Below are positions 51,276-64,000 of a DNA stretch of 64,000 nt, piece after piece. The translations under genes were made by a program, and so were the position numbers. Each line of letters begins with the position of its first letter. The first letter of the stretch is position 1. The notes below the pieces were generated by a model. It ran no database searches. It was not told the DNA's origin and saw nothing but the letters and a program-made list of their open reading frames with translations. The stretch comes from Bagarius yarrelli (lineage: Eukaryota; Chordata; Actinopteri; Siluriformes; Sisoridae), in assembly GCA_005784505.1 (NCBI GenBank), contig VCAZ01000138.1:434001-498000 (forward strand), in the 5' to 3' direction.

Positions 51276-54200
51276 CTATATCCAAAATATTTTTGGATGC
51301 AACACTAGAACTAAACACTAGATGGCAACAAACAGTAATTTAAAGCTGGATACATCCTATGGCATAGACTCATTAAACTATCCATGCATCTGATTATTGA
51401 TCTTTACATACTCTACTTCCATTTGAAGTTCTCATCACTCAGAGTCCAAGCGCTTTTCCTGATGATGGTCTAGACATGAAATCACTGAATAAAACCACTT
51501 TGCATTTGACTGTAGGTACCACAAACAATTTTGCACGCAAATGTCCATCACTAAACAGTAGTCATTTTGTACACAGTAGAAGAATGTTAATTATGTTTAA
51601 TCACACTCCCCATTGTCAGCCAGATGAGGACAGAACACTGTTAAATGTAGTTTCTATCAGGGTTTATTTGTTATATTTAGTCAGGGAGTTGTGCTGTTTT
51701 TTCAGCATCACCTCTGGCTGGCTTATTAACGATTAATACATTTCCGTAAAAGTGTTTTAAAAAAAACTGATGCTAAAAACTAACAAAATTGCCTAGAATT
51801 AAATCGAATTTCTATCAGTAACTATATCTATTTTGACAGTTGCAGCCAGACTTTGTTGATTGGAAGAATAATTATTCAAGTAAATTCTGTATTAACAACA
51901 GGCCACCACCTGGAATAAGATCTAGTCAGTCGTGGTCCTAGTGTGGTCCCTGAATTGAATGTGGGAATTGATAAATTGATGAATTGGTGTTTGTATACAA
52001 AATTAAAAGAAATACATTTTAAGGCTGTTTAAGTGTTAATATCTCCCATCCCTGTTTCTCCTTGGCAGAGGAAGCCAGTTTTAAGGTTATTAGTGACTAC
52101 ACACTCTTATTTACTTCTCTATCAGTGTTATTAATCTGCTTTTTGGCTATACAATGCAATATAGTTCTTTGCCCCCCCTGCATTGTTGTGTAGTCTAGCT
52201 GATTGTTCTGCACCCACCACACAAAAACACAAGTAGTCTGCAGTCTGGCTTCAAGTATTGTCATCCACCATTCAGTCTCCTAGTCCATTCTTTTGTCCAC
52301 TGCTTTTCCTTTCTCTATGTGCATGTGAAATTTGCCCTTTTCCTGCACTGCTGTTCCATAGCCCATCTGCCCCCCACATGCGCTGTCCACACTCCACACC
52401 AGCTGTCCTCCTTTAATCCCTGGGGTGTAAACAGGTGCTGGGCTTGTGCAGGCTGGAGCTCAGGCACATGGCAAAACATGCTGCTTCTTCAGTCTCTGCT
52501 TAACACTGGTTTAGTCCTAGTTCTGCTTTTTGCTGCTAAACGCAAACCTATCTGTATGTTTTCTGTCTATATGAGGTGCTTTGCAAGTGATGTGCAACAA
52601 TTTTTGCGTGAGAGCAGCACCAGTTGCACAGTTCATTCAAACTTTCTGTGACAGCAAATTTATTCCTCGGAAACTTCCATTGCAGTTAGAAAAGTTAATG
52701 CCATGCCAAAAAACCTTAAAATATATAGTGGTGTCATTGATGGGGTGATATAAAAAGATTAAGGTGATAGGGGTCATAAGGATACGCATCAAAGCAGGGC
52801 TATTTTTAGCACAGGCCTAGTTCTGCCCTCATAAAAGAGATGGTGTTTTATAATCAATATCTGTACATAACTAAACAAAATAACTACACAACAGCTACAT
52901 CTATGTTAACAAATTATATATTAATATAAAACATTCAAAAAGCACATCAGGTGTCAGAGTTAGCTGAAGTAAGGCCCTCTATTTTCCGAGCCAACACAGT
53001 GGGGGTGTAAACCAGGAATGTGTTGACACTTCATGCCGAGGGCCGCCAGTGAGGCGCTTCCTTTTACAACTACTGGCTTTACATTTCACTGGCTTGGAAT
53101 GACTCAGGACAATATGTTTCTGGATTTATTTACACAGTGTCACATTCGATTCACACAACTTTACTTTAAAGCAAGTTTCTGGAGAGGTCCGATAGCACAA
53201 TCTATTTATGTCTAGAACCGAACATTTACAGAATATCCTATTTTACACGTGTAGTGTCATCGTTCATGCGTTATAATGTTCCATAGTGCACTTAGTCAAA
53301 GTGAGTGCAAGACATGAAGCCTTGTTTGTGGACAATGTTATTTTAGTGATATCTCAATTCCATACATGTAAATGTAATCAATTTTACATGTGATACAGTG
53401 AGTTTCTCTAACGGTACAGTTAATTTCTCTAACGGTGATTGAATGAATGTGTAAATTTGAGTGCATGGTGTCCTTTCATAGCCCAGCATCTGATTCAGGG
53501 TGAACTTCTGATCCACTATGACAAAACAATAGGTTAAAGGGTAAAAACAATACCTTTTCATTGGTGTATAAACAAAACTTCATTTTCAATGAAAATACAA
53601 CAATACTCGTTAGGATGTTGTTTACTTCTAATGGATTTGGAAATAACTGATATTTATAGTTTTTAAATATATATTTTAATGAACTGTAATGTGGACATGC
53701 GGAAAAGTTAAATTGGTTAATGAAGATAAACAGATACACCAAAACTGTGTAAGTCATGCCTGAATCATCTATCATATTTACTGCTTGCACCTTCATACTT
53801 TGATAACAAACTCAACACTAATAACGAACACTTCTCCCAGGACATTTGTAACGAAAACACCTTTTAAGCCATGCAGCAGCGCATGAATCTTCTGGCTATG
53901 TTGAAAGGAGACACTAAAGAAGGCAAGGACTCCTAAAAAGAGGCTCAGGTTCATCAGATATTAGAGCGAGTTGAGGACATGCTGTAACAGGTCTGCATTG
54001 GAGAACACACCATCAACCCCACCTTATTGCTCCCTGTCTGCTGGACATACAACCACGTCTCGCTTTATATCCCAGTCGATACCTTTTACAGTTGTCCAAA
54101 AACAAATTTGAGCAGTTTCCTACTTCTATGAAGCAAAATTGGATTTGTAAAAGCATTCATTTACGGTTCTCAGGGACAATATCAGGGACAATTTACTGCA

Positions 54201-54503
54201 TTCTTTTCCAGACAGTGTGTCAGGGTTTCCTCTAGGGAACTATGTCAAGAATAAGACATATTGTTTAATATGTATTATAAATATTTCTTTTCAAAAAACC
54301 AAACAAACATCGAAGTCACGATGTGTTGCGTACGAGTTAACCGGCTTAAACCTTTAAACTATGATCCGTATCCCAAACAGCTACTTACTTCCTATTTAAC
54401 TGCACTACATAGGCTTAGAGGTACGCAGTCCTTTGTTTTATGTAGTGCACTGTGTTCTGATTAGGAAGGCATTTAGGACAGAGCCGCAGACTGAGCCCGA
54501 GTC
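51276..54503. other. intergenic, upstream of smad3
   Basis: No gene was recognised. A short near-direct repeat of 'tttctctaacggt' occurs near 53400-53435. The part close to 54504 should contain distal smad3 promoter sequence. Confidence 0.4.
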
Positions 54504-54510
54504 TATAAAA
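54504..54510 (+). promoter_or_regulatory. smad3: smad3 TATA box
   Basis: TATAAAA followed by GG, 227 bp upstream of the Smad3 ATG, with a GC box (GGGGGCGGGG) at 54527-54536. A start site near 54535 would give a 5' UTR of about 200 bases. This is inferred from spacing, not measured. Confidence 0.5.
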
Positions 54511-54534
54511 GGAGGAGATGAGCGATGGGGGCGG

Positions 54535-55036
<502 letters not shown>

Positions 55037-55816
55037 TAGCCAATGTTATATTGTCACCCTTATACTACTCTTTAAGACGCAATAAACATCAGCATCTACA
55101 ATTATTCTGTTATTTTTGCTAAAATCCGAATAAGTATTTAATAGATCGGTTTGTGAAAGTGGTTCAAATTGAAATTCGACATGGCCAAGATTAAAGAACG
55201 GGTAACTCAGCTCTTTAAAGTAAACAAGACTACTGAAGTTTTAGAAAGATTTTTATTGTTTTATAAACTTATTTATTATGCAAAAGACGTAAAAATGAGC
55301 AGCTTGGAAGGAAATGACAACACGAGGAAACGTGTGTTTGCGATTGGCTAATTTTAGCCTGTTTTACATAACCTGGTTAATTAAAACGCTGCACAGAAAT
55401 AAAGTTCGCTTCAATACGGACTGTAGGTCCGACTAGTAGTCTAACTTATATTATCTGTCTGTCTCTCTTTGTATTCGTGTATGTGTGTTTACAATTTATT
55501 AGGAATTAACGACCCATTTAAGAAAATCCACGTATCCCTGACATTAATAATGCGGAGTCGAATCTTTAAGTCGATTCCTCGATTCCCAATAGTTTTAGGC
55601 TCCGTCTAAAATTTACAACTTCCTACTATAAAGTATGTAAGGCAAGTAACATGTTTGACTTTTTAGTATTAAAAAAATAGTAAGTAAAAACGATGATCTA
55701 CTTTGTCTGCCTGGATTTGTAGTATGCATGTGACGGACAGTTTACTGTCCCAGGAGCCCACAGGAGAGGACACTTCTCATATGCGCAAGTGGGGACACAG
55801 TGCTTTTCATGTGCTT

Positions 55817-57430
55817 AAAAAAAACATTGTTCTTTGTGATAAAATTATCTTTAACATTGTCCAATTTAAAATTTGCACCGCTGTGATATATTTTAGCATT
55901 GAAATTAGATGTGCAAAAAACATTAAAATGTCCGCACATAATGATTATTTTATCGCTGTTCATTTAGTCGGTGCTGTAAACCTAGATTCCTGTTAAATTA
56001 GTGTGTGTGTCTGTATATAAGCTAGTCCAATTTTGATGATTGTGTTAAAGTCTTTGACTAATGTCTTTGAACAGAATTCAGACATAAGTGTCCTTATTGT
56101 CCTGATGTGTGAAGGTCAGATGGAGTGTTGTGGCGATGGCATCAGCCATGGCGCGTGTTGGATGATATGCAAATGTGCAGTCCAGTGAGGGTGGCAGCAA
56201 GGTCTTGATGTGCCTCATCTCTGTGAAAACAACGATGCAGCAGTCTTTTTAATTCATGCTGGAGTCAGATGTGCAAAAAACATTAAAATGTCCCCACATA
56301 ATGATTATTTTATCGCTGTTTATTTGGTTGGTGCTGTAAACATGGATTCCTGTTGAATTAGTGTATGTGTCAGTATATAAGGTAGTCCAATTTTGGGTGT
56401 TGAGGTGCCTGACGACTTGAGCGAAGAAACTGTTACAAGCTACGGTACTTTTTACCAGATGGCAGGAGGGTGAAAAATGAGTGAGGGGTGTGTGGGGTCA
56501 TCCACAATGCTGATGGATTAGCAGGTGCAGCGTGTGGTGTAAATGTCCGTGTTTGATTGAGGATCACCAGGCAGTGATGCAGCTTCTCAGGATGCTCTTG
56601 ACGTTTCCTCTGCAGAACATTGTTAAGATGCTGAGTAGGAGATGGGCTTTCCTCAGCCTTTGCAGGAAGTAGAGACGCTGCTGGGGTATCTTGCTGATGT
56701 AGCTGGTGTTGTGAAACCGTATTTGTCAGCAGAGAATGGTCTCTCTGTCTTTTCAAGAAGTCAGCAACTATCTCCCTAGTTAGGTTGTTGGCTCCCAAGC
56801 TGGCTGTTAGCTGTTGCACTTCCACGTTGTATGCTGACTCGTCGTTCTTGCTGCTGAACCACAGTGGAGTCATCTGTGAATGTAACTATGGGGTTTGAGA
56901 TGTGCGTTGCTACACAGTTATGAGTCAACAAAGTAAACAACAGAGTTAAGCCCTGAGGGGCCCGTGTGTTCAGTGTGGTGGTGCTGGAAATGCTGCTTCC
57001 AATCCAGACCGACTGAGGTCTCCTGGTTAAAATGTCCAGAGCCCAGTTGCAGAGGGAGATGATTGATGTCTAAAAACATTGTTCTTTGTGATAAAATTAT
57101 CTTTAACATTGTCCAATTTAAAATTTGCACCGCTGTGATATATTTTAGCATTGAAATTAGATGTGCAAAAAACATTAAAATGTCCGCACATAATGATTAT
57201 TTTATCGCTGTTCATTTAGTCGGTGCTGTAAACCTAGATTCCTGTTAAATTAGTGTGTGTGTCTGTATATAAGCTAGTCCAATTGTGATGATTGTGTTAA
57301 AGTCTTTGACTAATGTCTTTGAACAGAATTCAGACATAAGTGTCCTTATTGTCCTGAAGGCCAATTGGAGTGTTGTGGTATCAGCCATGGTGCATGTTGG
57401 ATAATATGCAAAGAAAGATGCAGCAGTCTT
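55817..57430 (-). mobile_element. cluster of L2/CR1-type LINE derivatives
   Basis: On the - strand three LINE pieces follow one another. The pieces at 57430-57072 and 56220-55817 each join an RT segment (recognisable as DNKDT, then remnants leading to FNTII) directly to a 3'-UTR-like AT-rich tail. The piece at 57070-56260 carries the C-terminal part ([31 protein letters not shown]) and ends in a related tail. Frames are broken. The RT parts match the LINE at 22080-23800. Confidence 0.75.
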
Positions 57431-60132
57431 TAAATAGATGCTGTTTGGGCTGTTAATTTATCCAGCACATTGCCATGAAGGCTTTTTGTATGATTTGTGT
57501 ACTGTAACAGCGCCTGGCAGCGTATCCAAGAACACCAATGTCTGTGTGGTGTCCATGTGTCTTTACATTTTGGGATAACAACATGAATAGCACCATTTTT
57601 AATCAATGGTATAGATTGTCAAAATTTTATTCATACTATGTGCAACCATACTACATATATACTTTAATGCCAGTTAAAAATACTATTAATACTTCATACT
57701 TAGGTGGGTATTATGCCCTCTTTCAGTGTTAAAAAAAAAACATAATTGGGAGGCGACTTCATGATACCCAAATCGACCACTCGATGCCAGATCAGTATGT
57801 GAATGTCCTGGTTTTAAAGCAGGCTAAATAATGTGCAGTGACAAACTAGCTAGCTAGCAGCTTTAAAAATGGTTTATCTGAATGCCCTGCAGCTGTTTTG
57901 TTCTACAGTTGCATGAGGAATTTGTTGTGAGAATGATTTCAGGTTGTAGTAGTCAAGACTTGTTGAACGTTCTGGTGGCGTGCGTATTTTACTTTTTATA
58001 CTGGTATAACGTATACACATAATTGCCATTTTTACTACTATGTGTTAGAACAAACTAGTGGCTCAGGTTCTAATTCAAACTAGGGACAAACCAAGGTTTG
58101 GTTTATTAAATAAAAAAAAAACCAACTGGCATTAATGCACATCTGCTTATGTCACAGATCTGCAGTTGGAACACACAAATTGGGCATGGGCACTGTTAAT
58201 CACCGGCTGATAAGTGATTAGCAGTTTCGTCTATCAAAAATAATCAAATCAGTTTATTGATTTTATTAATGTTCTAGACTGGTGTTAGAGTTTGGTTTCT
58301 CAAAGAAAGAAAGGAACATGAAGATCTGTGTGTGTAAATGTGTGTGTGTTACATGCGTGTCATGCTAAAACGCAAAAAAAAAGCTGATCCAGTCCCTCCA
58401 GGATTTTGCAATGTCCGACTGCAGCTTTTAAGACGAATTCAACCAGTCTCTGTGCATTCGGAGCGACTGTGCAACAATCACAGTGCAAAGGTTTTTTTTT
58501 TTTTGTTTTTTTGCAAAGTTGACCAATCATTGTAATGCCAAAAGTTGCTGGAAAATCAGTCATTTTAACCCACATGAATTACAGCAAAATCCTAAAAAGA
58601 AACAGTGTTTCTGCAACTAGAAAATAACTTAAGAATTAATGAATAATTGATTGTTAATTGTCCCAGTTAGTGACAAGGGAAATTTAATCAAATACCTATC
58701 CTTAAAACAGAGTATAGATTATTATGAATTATGATAAGCAATTGATATTGATGAGGAAGACAAATGTTGTTTAGTTGAGTGACTTGGTTGATGCTGTAGT
58801 AGTTGTTGTTTAGTTTACACTAATGTCTGTCTCTTTACAGCAATGTAGAATAAAAAAAAGAAGTAATGATGCTTTCAGTTTCAGTGCTTTTTGATTTAGC
58901 GATATTCTCATGACATAGTTTCTTATTTTAGGATGCTACGTTTTATAAGTCATCCTGTACTATTCATGCGTTTATTTAACTAACTCCTCTGCGGCACATA
59001 CAGTATATGCAGTATGTTAGCTAGTTAGCAAGACTAATGGCCCATTAGTGTGTTTTTGTGTTTCCCTGTAAAAAAGTTTTTTGTAGTAGTTAAGGAAAAA
59101 ATGTATTTTAGATTTTTAGATTATAGGACAGATATTCTCTAAGGAATGTTTTGCGATTTCAGAGAAGTTCATTGCTGAAATTCAGAAATAGCAAGATAGA
59201 TAATCACGGTAAAATATATCACGACATATTGCAATAAAATACGTATTGGAATACACTGCAATATTAAAAAAGTTTATATGTCATCCTTGCTTTTGAACAC
59301 GCAGCACAATGGCCGTATGTGTCAGCAATGTGTTTGACATGCAGTGAGGGTTTTGATTAAATATAATTTAATATGTAACAAAACTAAAGAATAGAATATC
59401 GATAGTGTCATGAAAATAAATATCTGAAAAGTTAGCTGCATCGATATTTTTACACAGCCCTAGTCAGAATGGTAAAGAATTTGGAAAAACGTACAACTAT
59501 AAGCCTATTATCCGTATATAGATGCCACTTGATGACCTTGTGACCTTAGCTTAAACGTGCAACACAAAAACCTCTATTAACAATAATGATAGTCATCAAG
59601 CCTGGATGAAGTCGGCAGTAAGAAATCTTCCACAGCTAAAATCTTTTGCATTTGTAGCTAGTTTATTCAGGTACTGTCGGATTTGTTGCAGTTCTCTGTG
59701 GTTGTGGTGTATCTGAAGCACTACTGGTTGTAAATCAGTCAAGCACGTCACCATGCTGTCAGCAAAAATGCTGGCTTTGGGATAAAAGTTTAATCTGGAT
59801 AGTTTATTTTATTTTCTCGCCATGTCTAAAACCATGAGGTCAGCACATGTCATGGTAACACTGCCTATGTAGCTAGTGATTTGTCCATCCCTGCTACAGT
59901 CACTCCTAGTATTGGACAGCATGGCCTTTTTCTGTTTTTGCTAAGGACATTTAGATTTGAAGTCAAAAGACAAGTGAAATCTAAATTTTAGCTCCCATTC
60001 CTAGATATTTACGTCTAGATGTGGTGAGCGAATTGGAACAACTTGCATGTGTTGGATAGCATCAAAGAGCGCCAAGATGAGCAAAAATATCGGAACAGAC
60101 ATTCCTAAAGTGAAAAATGCTGAACTCGCATT
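57431..60132. other. smad3 intron 1, no gene seen
   Basis: It contains a GTGT run near 58330-58350, T runs near 58492-58512, and several 'atatcgata'/'cagccctag' pieces near 59200-59462 that look like remnants of a DNA transposon family. No exon was recognised. Confidence 0.35.
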
Positions 60133-60262
60133 AAGCATATAAGGGTTAAGGGGCCTTGCTCGGGGGCCCTGCAGCGTTAAGCTTGGTGGTGCTGGGAATT
60201 AAACCTCCGATCTTCCGATCAGTAATCCAACACCTTTAACCACTGCGCTAATGTGCATCATA
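60133..60262 (-). repeat. tRNA-derived SINE
   Basis: The + strand reads 'taagggttaaggggccttgc', then 'gggaattaaacctccgatct', then 'aacacctttaaccactgcgc', the inverse order of the SINE head and body. Confidence 0.75.
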
Positions 60263-60519
60263 ATATGAGCCTGCAACGATTTGGACTATTTTAGTTGCAT
60301 TTATTTGCCTACAAATTTGCTTGTCCTCTGTTGTTACACACATCTAGAGAAAATTGTGAGGAAATGAAAGCTGATATATCAGGGTATCTGTAGGAAAATA
60401 TCTGGTTTGATCTCTGGGCAGAAATCCTGCCTTATGCAACACCATACAGGTTAGTACAAATTAAGGTTATTAAAACTCCATCATGCAATCAGCTATTATT
60501 TTTGATTTCTAGCTAGACA

Positions 60520-60931
60520 TACACTATATTTCCAAAGTGTTGTGGGGTCTGGCTTTGCATGCACATAAACTTTAATAACATCCCATTCTGAATCTGTATG
60601 GCTTTATTTATGGAGTTGACCCACCGTTTGCAGCTATAACAGCTTAAACTCTTTGGGGAAGGCTTTCCACAAGGTTTAGGAGTGTGTTTATTTTTAACCG
60701 TCCCGCTAGGAGAACATTTCATAGTAAGGAAATTTCATAAATGGACTTATTGCACAGGTGGCAGCCTGTCACGGTACCACGCTTGAATTGACTGAGCTCT
60801 TGACAGATACCCATTCTCTCAGTCTGCATGCCAAGGTGCTTGACTTCATACACCTGTGGCCATAGAAGTGCTTTGAACACCTGAATTCAATGATTTGGAG
60901 GGCTGTCCCCTTTTTTTCAATACAGTGTGTA
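60520..60931 (-). mobile_element. internally deleted Tc1/mariner element
   Basis: The 412-bp unit is bounded by TA and near-matching inverted ends (TACACTATATT and, inverted, TACACACTGTATT). On the - strand the right part codes the start of a Tc1-type transposase (recognisable as QELSQFKRGTV and GCHLCNKS), and the left part codes its end (near LLNLV and AVIAA motifs, partly shifted). The middle, including the catalytic DDE region, is deleted. It is a non-autonomous relic. Confidence 0.8.
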
Positions 60932-62798
60932 ATCTTGATGCACCTCACTTTTACTCAATAAAGATTTAATCTTGTTGTAGAGACCTATCTGATTAACACA
61001 TGTATTTTAATTAACGCAGGCAGTACACAATTGGCTACTTGCGTGGTGTAACCCCGCCCCTTTCATTTGCCCGGCCCACCCCTCCAAGCTTTATTCAACA
61101 TGGCCGCTCGCTAATCGACCGACACAGCCCTGCACAGCCCTGTCTCAGATCTCACAGTTTCGGGTCAGACGCATGCAGCCGTGAGCAGCAGATACGGATG
61201 CAAGATCGTAGCATGCAAGAGGGTGTGAAAACCTAAATTGGTAATAAAGATAATCTTTATTAATGCCAGCTTTGTTACTCCTAAATTTTGATATGAAGGA
61301 AAAATCCCAGAAACGTGTGTGTTTTACTGAACCAAAAACAAACGCACGCAGTGCAAATGTATTAATTAAATGTGTAAATTATGCATTAAAAGATTGCAAC
61401 TCAATATTAATTTGCAATAAATATGATCTGTATTCTTCTATATGACCTACGTTTTTACACGCTTACACTTTTGCCACTCTTTTAAATACGTAGCTTGCGT
61501 CATTCCGGCTCAGAAACATCTCACCAGCAGCGGGAATTACCACTAATGCACTGACCAAACAGACACATATAGAGACTTTATATATACACTACTTTCAGTA
61601 ATTTAATTTAAACCTAGTACCATGTTAGATCTCAGATATTCCAGCCCTTATGGCTTTACTACAGTGAAGCCAGTGGTAATATATTTGTTTAACTATATTA
61701 AGTTTCTATATGTATATTCGTCTACGTCTATATTTTACGCTTGCAATGCCAGGTACACTTTCACAAATATTACCCTGCGCATGCAAATCTTTTTGGCGTC
61801 ATTTCACCTTCATAAAATGTCCGTCTATGACACATAAATTACATGCTTAAGAAACGAGTCTCTGTTTTATGGGAATGGTAGATTCGGCTGTATTTCAGTG
61901 CCACTGATTAATAAGCTTAATACAAATAAAAGATAAAGGTTAATTTATGTTTTATGCCTGTTTTTATTTCTGAAATAATATCTAGTTTTATAAGAGGTTT
62001 TATAGACTATAGAATTAATTTTTGAGATGTTTGTGAGCACAGACCTCCATTGGCAGTTTTTCTAAAGCTTTTCTAATATTGTTCATATCGATATCAGAAT
62101 TATATTGTATTCACCGAAATTAAGAAATGTATCGTGATATAAAATTTGGCCATATTGTCCAGGCATCTCAACCAATGAGAGAATTTGGGATGGGCCTAAG
62201 ACAGATAACAGAAATGGAGAAAGGTACCAAACTCTTACATAGTTTTCAATTTTCAGTTTCTACCGAGAGAGGAGTGGAGTGGAGTGGAGTTATTTTGCCC
62301 AAAGTTTAGAGCAGGTGTTTGGAAAGCTTCACTAACTCTCCAACAACTGATGTTAACAACCCATAATCCAAGTAAAAAGAGCATGAACAAATTCATATTA
62401 GATCACAGACTGATCACAATAAAACTGATCACTGATCACAATGGATTTCCTTAAATACTGTCTATCTATAATAAAATATTTACAGTGGCGCATTTTTGTT
62501 CTTGAAGTAAACATAGAGCCAGGAGGAAATTACTGCCTTTAGCTGCTTTTTAAAGTATTTGCCAGTACTTTAAAAATATACATGCATATCAATGTGATTA
62601 ATCGCTATTAAAATTTTTCATCTTGCCCAGCACTAAAAAAAAACTAATTAATGATACAGATAATATACTGTCGACAGTATATCCAAAATATCGCAGGTTT
62701 ATATCAACCAAATGACACACTGGTTTACTGGTTCCATTTTAAGCTCGTATTTGTTCATTTCCCACAAGACACATTTGTCCTGCTTAGTAAACGAAAGC
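60932..62798. other. smad3 intron 1 with GC island and possible hAT-like relic
   Basis: The part 61040-61215 is GC-rich (it includes 'ccccgcccctttc' and 'acatggccgctcgc') in otherwise AT-rich sequence. 'attaattaacgcaggcagt'-like sequence near 61010 and 'gattaatcgctattaaa' and 'cttgcccagcac' near 62595-62630 are typical pieces of a fish DNA transposon. They may be two ends of one 1.6-kb relic, but this was not proven. 'ggagtggagtggagtggagt' near 62272 is a short simple repeat. Confidence 0.3.
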
Positions 62799-63197
62799 AG
62801 AGATGGGTAGAATAGCCTAAAAGTATTAACATTTGAAGTTACTCGAGTTAGAGTTATATCGTATTGAATGATAAGTAGGTGTGAGTTACTTTAGATCTGA
62901 TTAAATTAAGGAAAAATCTTGAATCCGTAACAATACTAATAATCAACTACATGATGTGTAAAACAGAAGTCAACGTGTGAGATTTTATAGTAATTTACAC
63001 TAAGGTTAAAGTGTCTATAGATGAAAATCCCCCTTAAATAGCCGTTGTCATGTAACTTACCATAACATTTTCTTAGGTTGGAACTGGAATTCCTGTACTC
63101 TGATATGTGAACTTATATATATATTTTTTTTTGTTATTTTCTTTAAAACGTTCATGTAAATATAGGAAGTAAATGTAACGCATTACTACCCATCTCT
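62799..63197. mobile_element. MITE with AGAGATGGGTAG ends
   Basis: The 399-bp unit begins AGAGATGGGTAG and ends with its exact inverse CTACCCATCTCT. No transposase is coded. A related inverted copy is at 12840-13252. The end motif suggests an hAT family; no clear 8-bp target duplication was seen. Confidence 0.75.
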
Positions 63198-64000
63198 CAG
63201 CTAAAGTTAAAGCAGTTTCATTTCTTAGAATACAAATTCAAGCTTTCTGGAATTGGAACATATTGTAAAACAGTACAGAATGAAGAAATTTCTGATGGGC
63301 ACAGAATATTTACAAATGTGAAGATTAAATGTGTGAAACAAGCAAAGACAGTGGGACATATACAGTGGTTAATATACATGGGACATCACACTTCCACTGT
63401 TTCTCATATGCTCACAAACGATTTCTTTTAATTGCTACTGACGTGAAAACATATTAGAGAAGTTTTTATGGTACGTCATATGCTACTTCATTTCCAGCGA
63501 ATGCCTCTCAGCGATGTTCACACAGCAGGCAGAAGCAGTACTTCAAATGTGACACACATTTGTTACTTGCATGGCTGTGTGAATAGCAAAAAAATTCACA
63601 TTGAGTCTGACCTTTTGGTTCTCATTTGGCAACTTTCCTATTTCAATATATTATGTAGCTGATATTTACCAAGAATTCATGCAACCTATAGGCTGCAATT
63701 ACACTGCAGGTCTTAAAGCGCAATTCCCACTTTTTTTTTTTTAACTATTTCTAATTTCTTTGAAAAGCCATTTTCTCTTAAAATTGACTTGTATCCGGTA
63801 TCTACATTTACATCGTATACATAGGTAGACATACTAATAATCGATGGACGCAGTGGATGCAGAAGAAAGAATTAGTCTCTATTTGGTTTTTTTGCACTAT
63901 ATTTAAAGGTTTGCAAAACAACCTCTTGTAGCAATGATTGCTACATACATAAATTTTTCATTGATACATACATACATACATACATACATACGTGTGTGTA
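63198..64000. other. smad3 intron 1, ends in (ACAT)n
   Basis: No gene was recognised. An ATAC/ACAT microsatellite at about 63963-63990 lies at the window edge. Confidence 0.5.

Overview
The window is vertebrate nuclear DNA, almost certainly from a teleost fish and probably an otophysan such as a catfish or a relative. The evidence is AT-rich, intron-like sequence with single split exons, a dense load of fish-type repeats (tRNA-derived SINEs, L2/CR1-group LINEs, DIRS, Ty3/Gypsy, Tc1 and hAT elements, MITEs, microsatellites), and two recognisable host exons of the TGF-beta/BMP pathway. The species is an inference from repeat style and could not be checked by search.

Layout: positions 1-11122 are the last intron of smad6. 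Positions 11123-11670 are the terminal smad6 exon, coding the whole MH2 domain, followed by an AT-rich 3' UTR with poly(A) signals near 12069 and 12278. Positions 12.3-54.5 kb are intergenic. Positions 54737-54939 are coding exon 1 of smad3, with a TATA-type promoter about 230 bp upstream of the ATG. The rest of the window is smad3 intron 1. Both genes lie on the + strand in the order smad6 then smad3, the same order and orientation as the human pair on chromosome 15, with a gap of about 43 kb. Smad6 is the inhibitory Smad of BMP signalling and Smad3 is a receptor-regulated Smad of TGF-beta/activin signalling, so the two neighbours have opposed roles.

The intergenic block carries several layered transposon insertions. 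(a) 21406-26512 is a degenerate Ty3/Gypsy element on the - strand with both LTRs, a 5-bp target duplication, a primer-binding site and a purine tract; it contains a 5'-truncated LINE, an hAT end, two SINEs and a 76-bp inverted duplication inside its reverse transcriptase. (b) 27250-27600 is an L2-type LINE fragment. (c) 27654-30422 is a rearranged DIRS (tyrosine-recombinase) retrotransposon with inverted ends and a 213/215-bp inverted repeat. (d) 31528-34183 is a non-autonomous element flanked by long direct repeats, with a tandem array of four 30-bp units that each contain a YY1-like motif. In smad3 intron 1, 55817-57430 is a cluster of LINE derivatives, two of which share the same internal deletion.

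Most short open reading frames in the window are chance frames in introns, repeats or microsatellites and are not listed. No tRNA, rRNA, CRISPR array or intact transposase gene was found. Stretches noted as possibly regulatory are called only from base composition and position, with low confidence.
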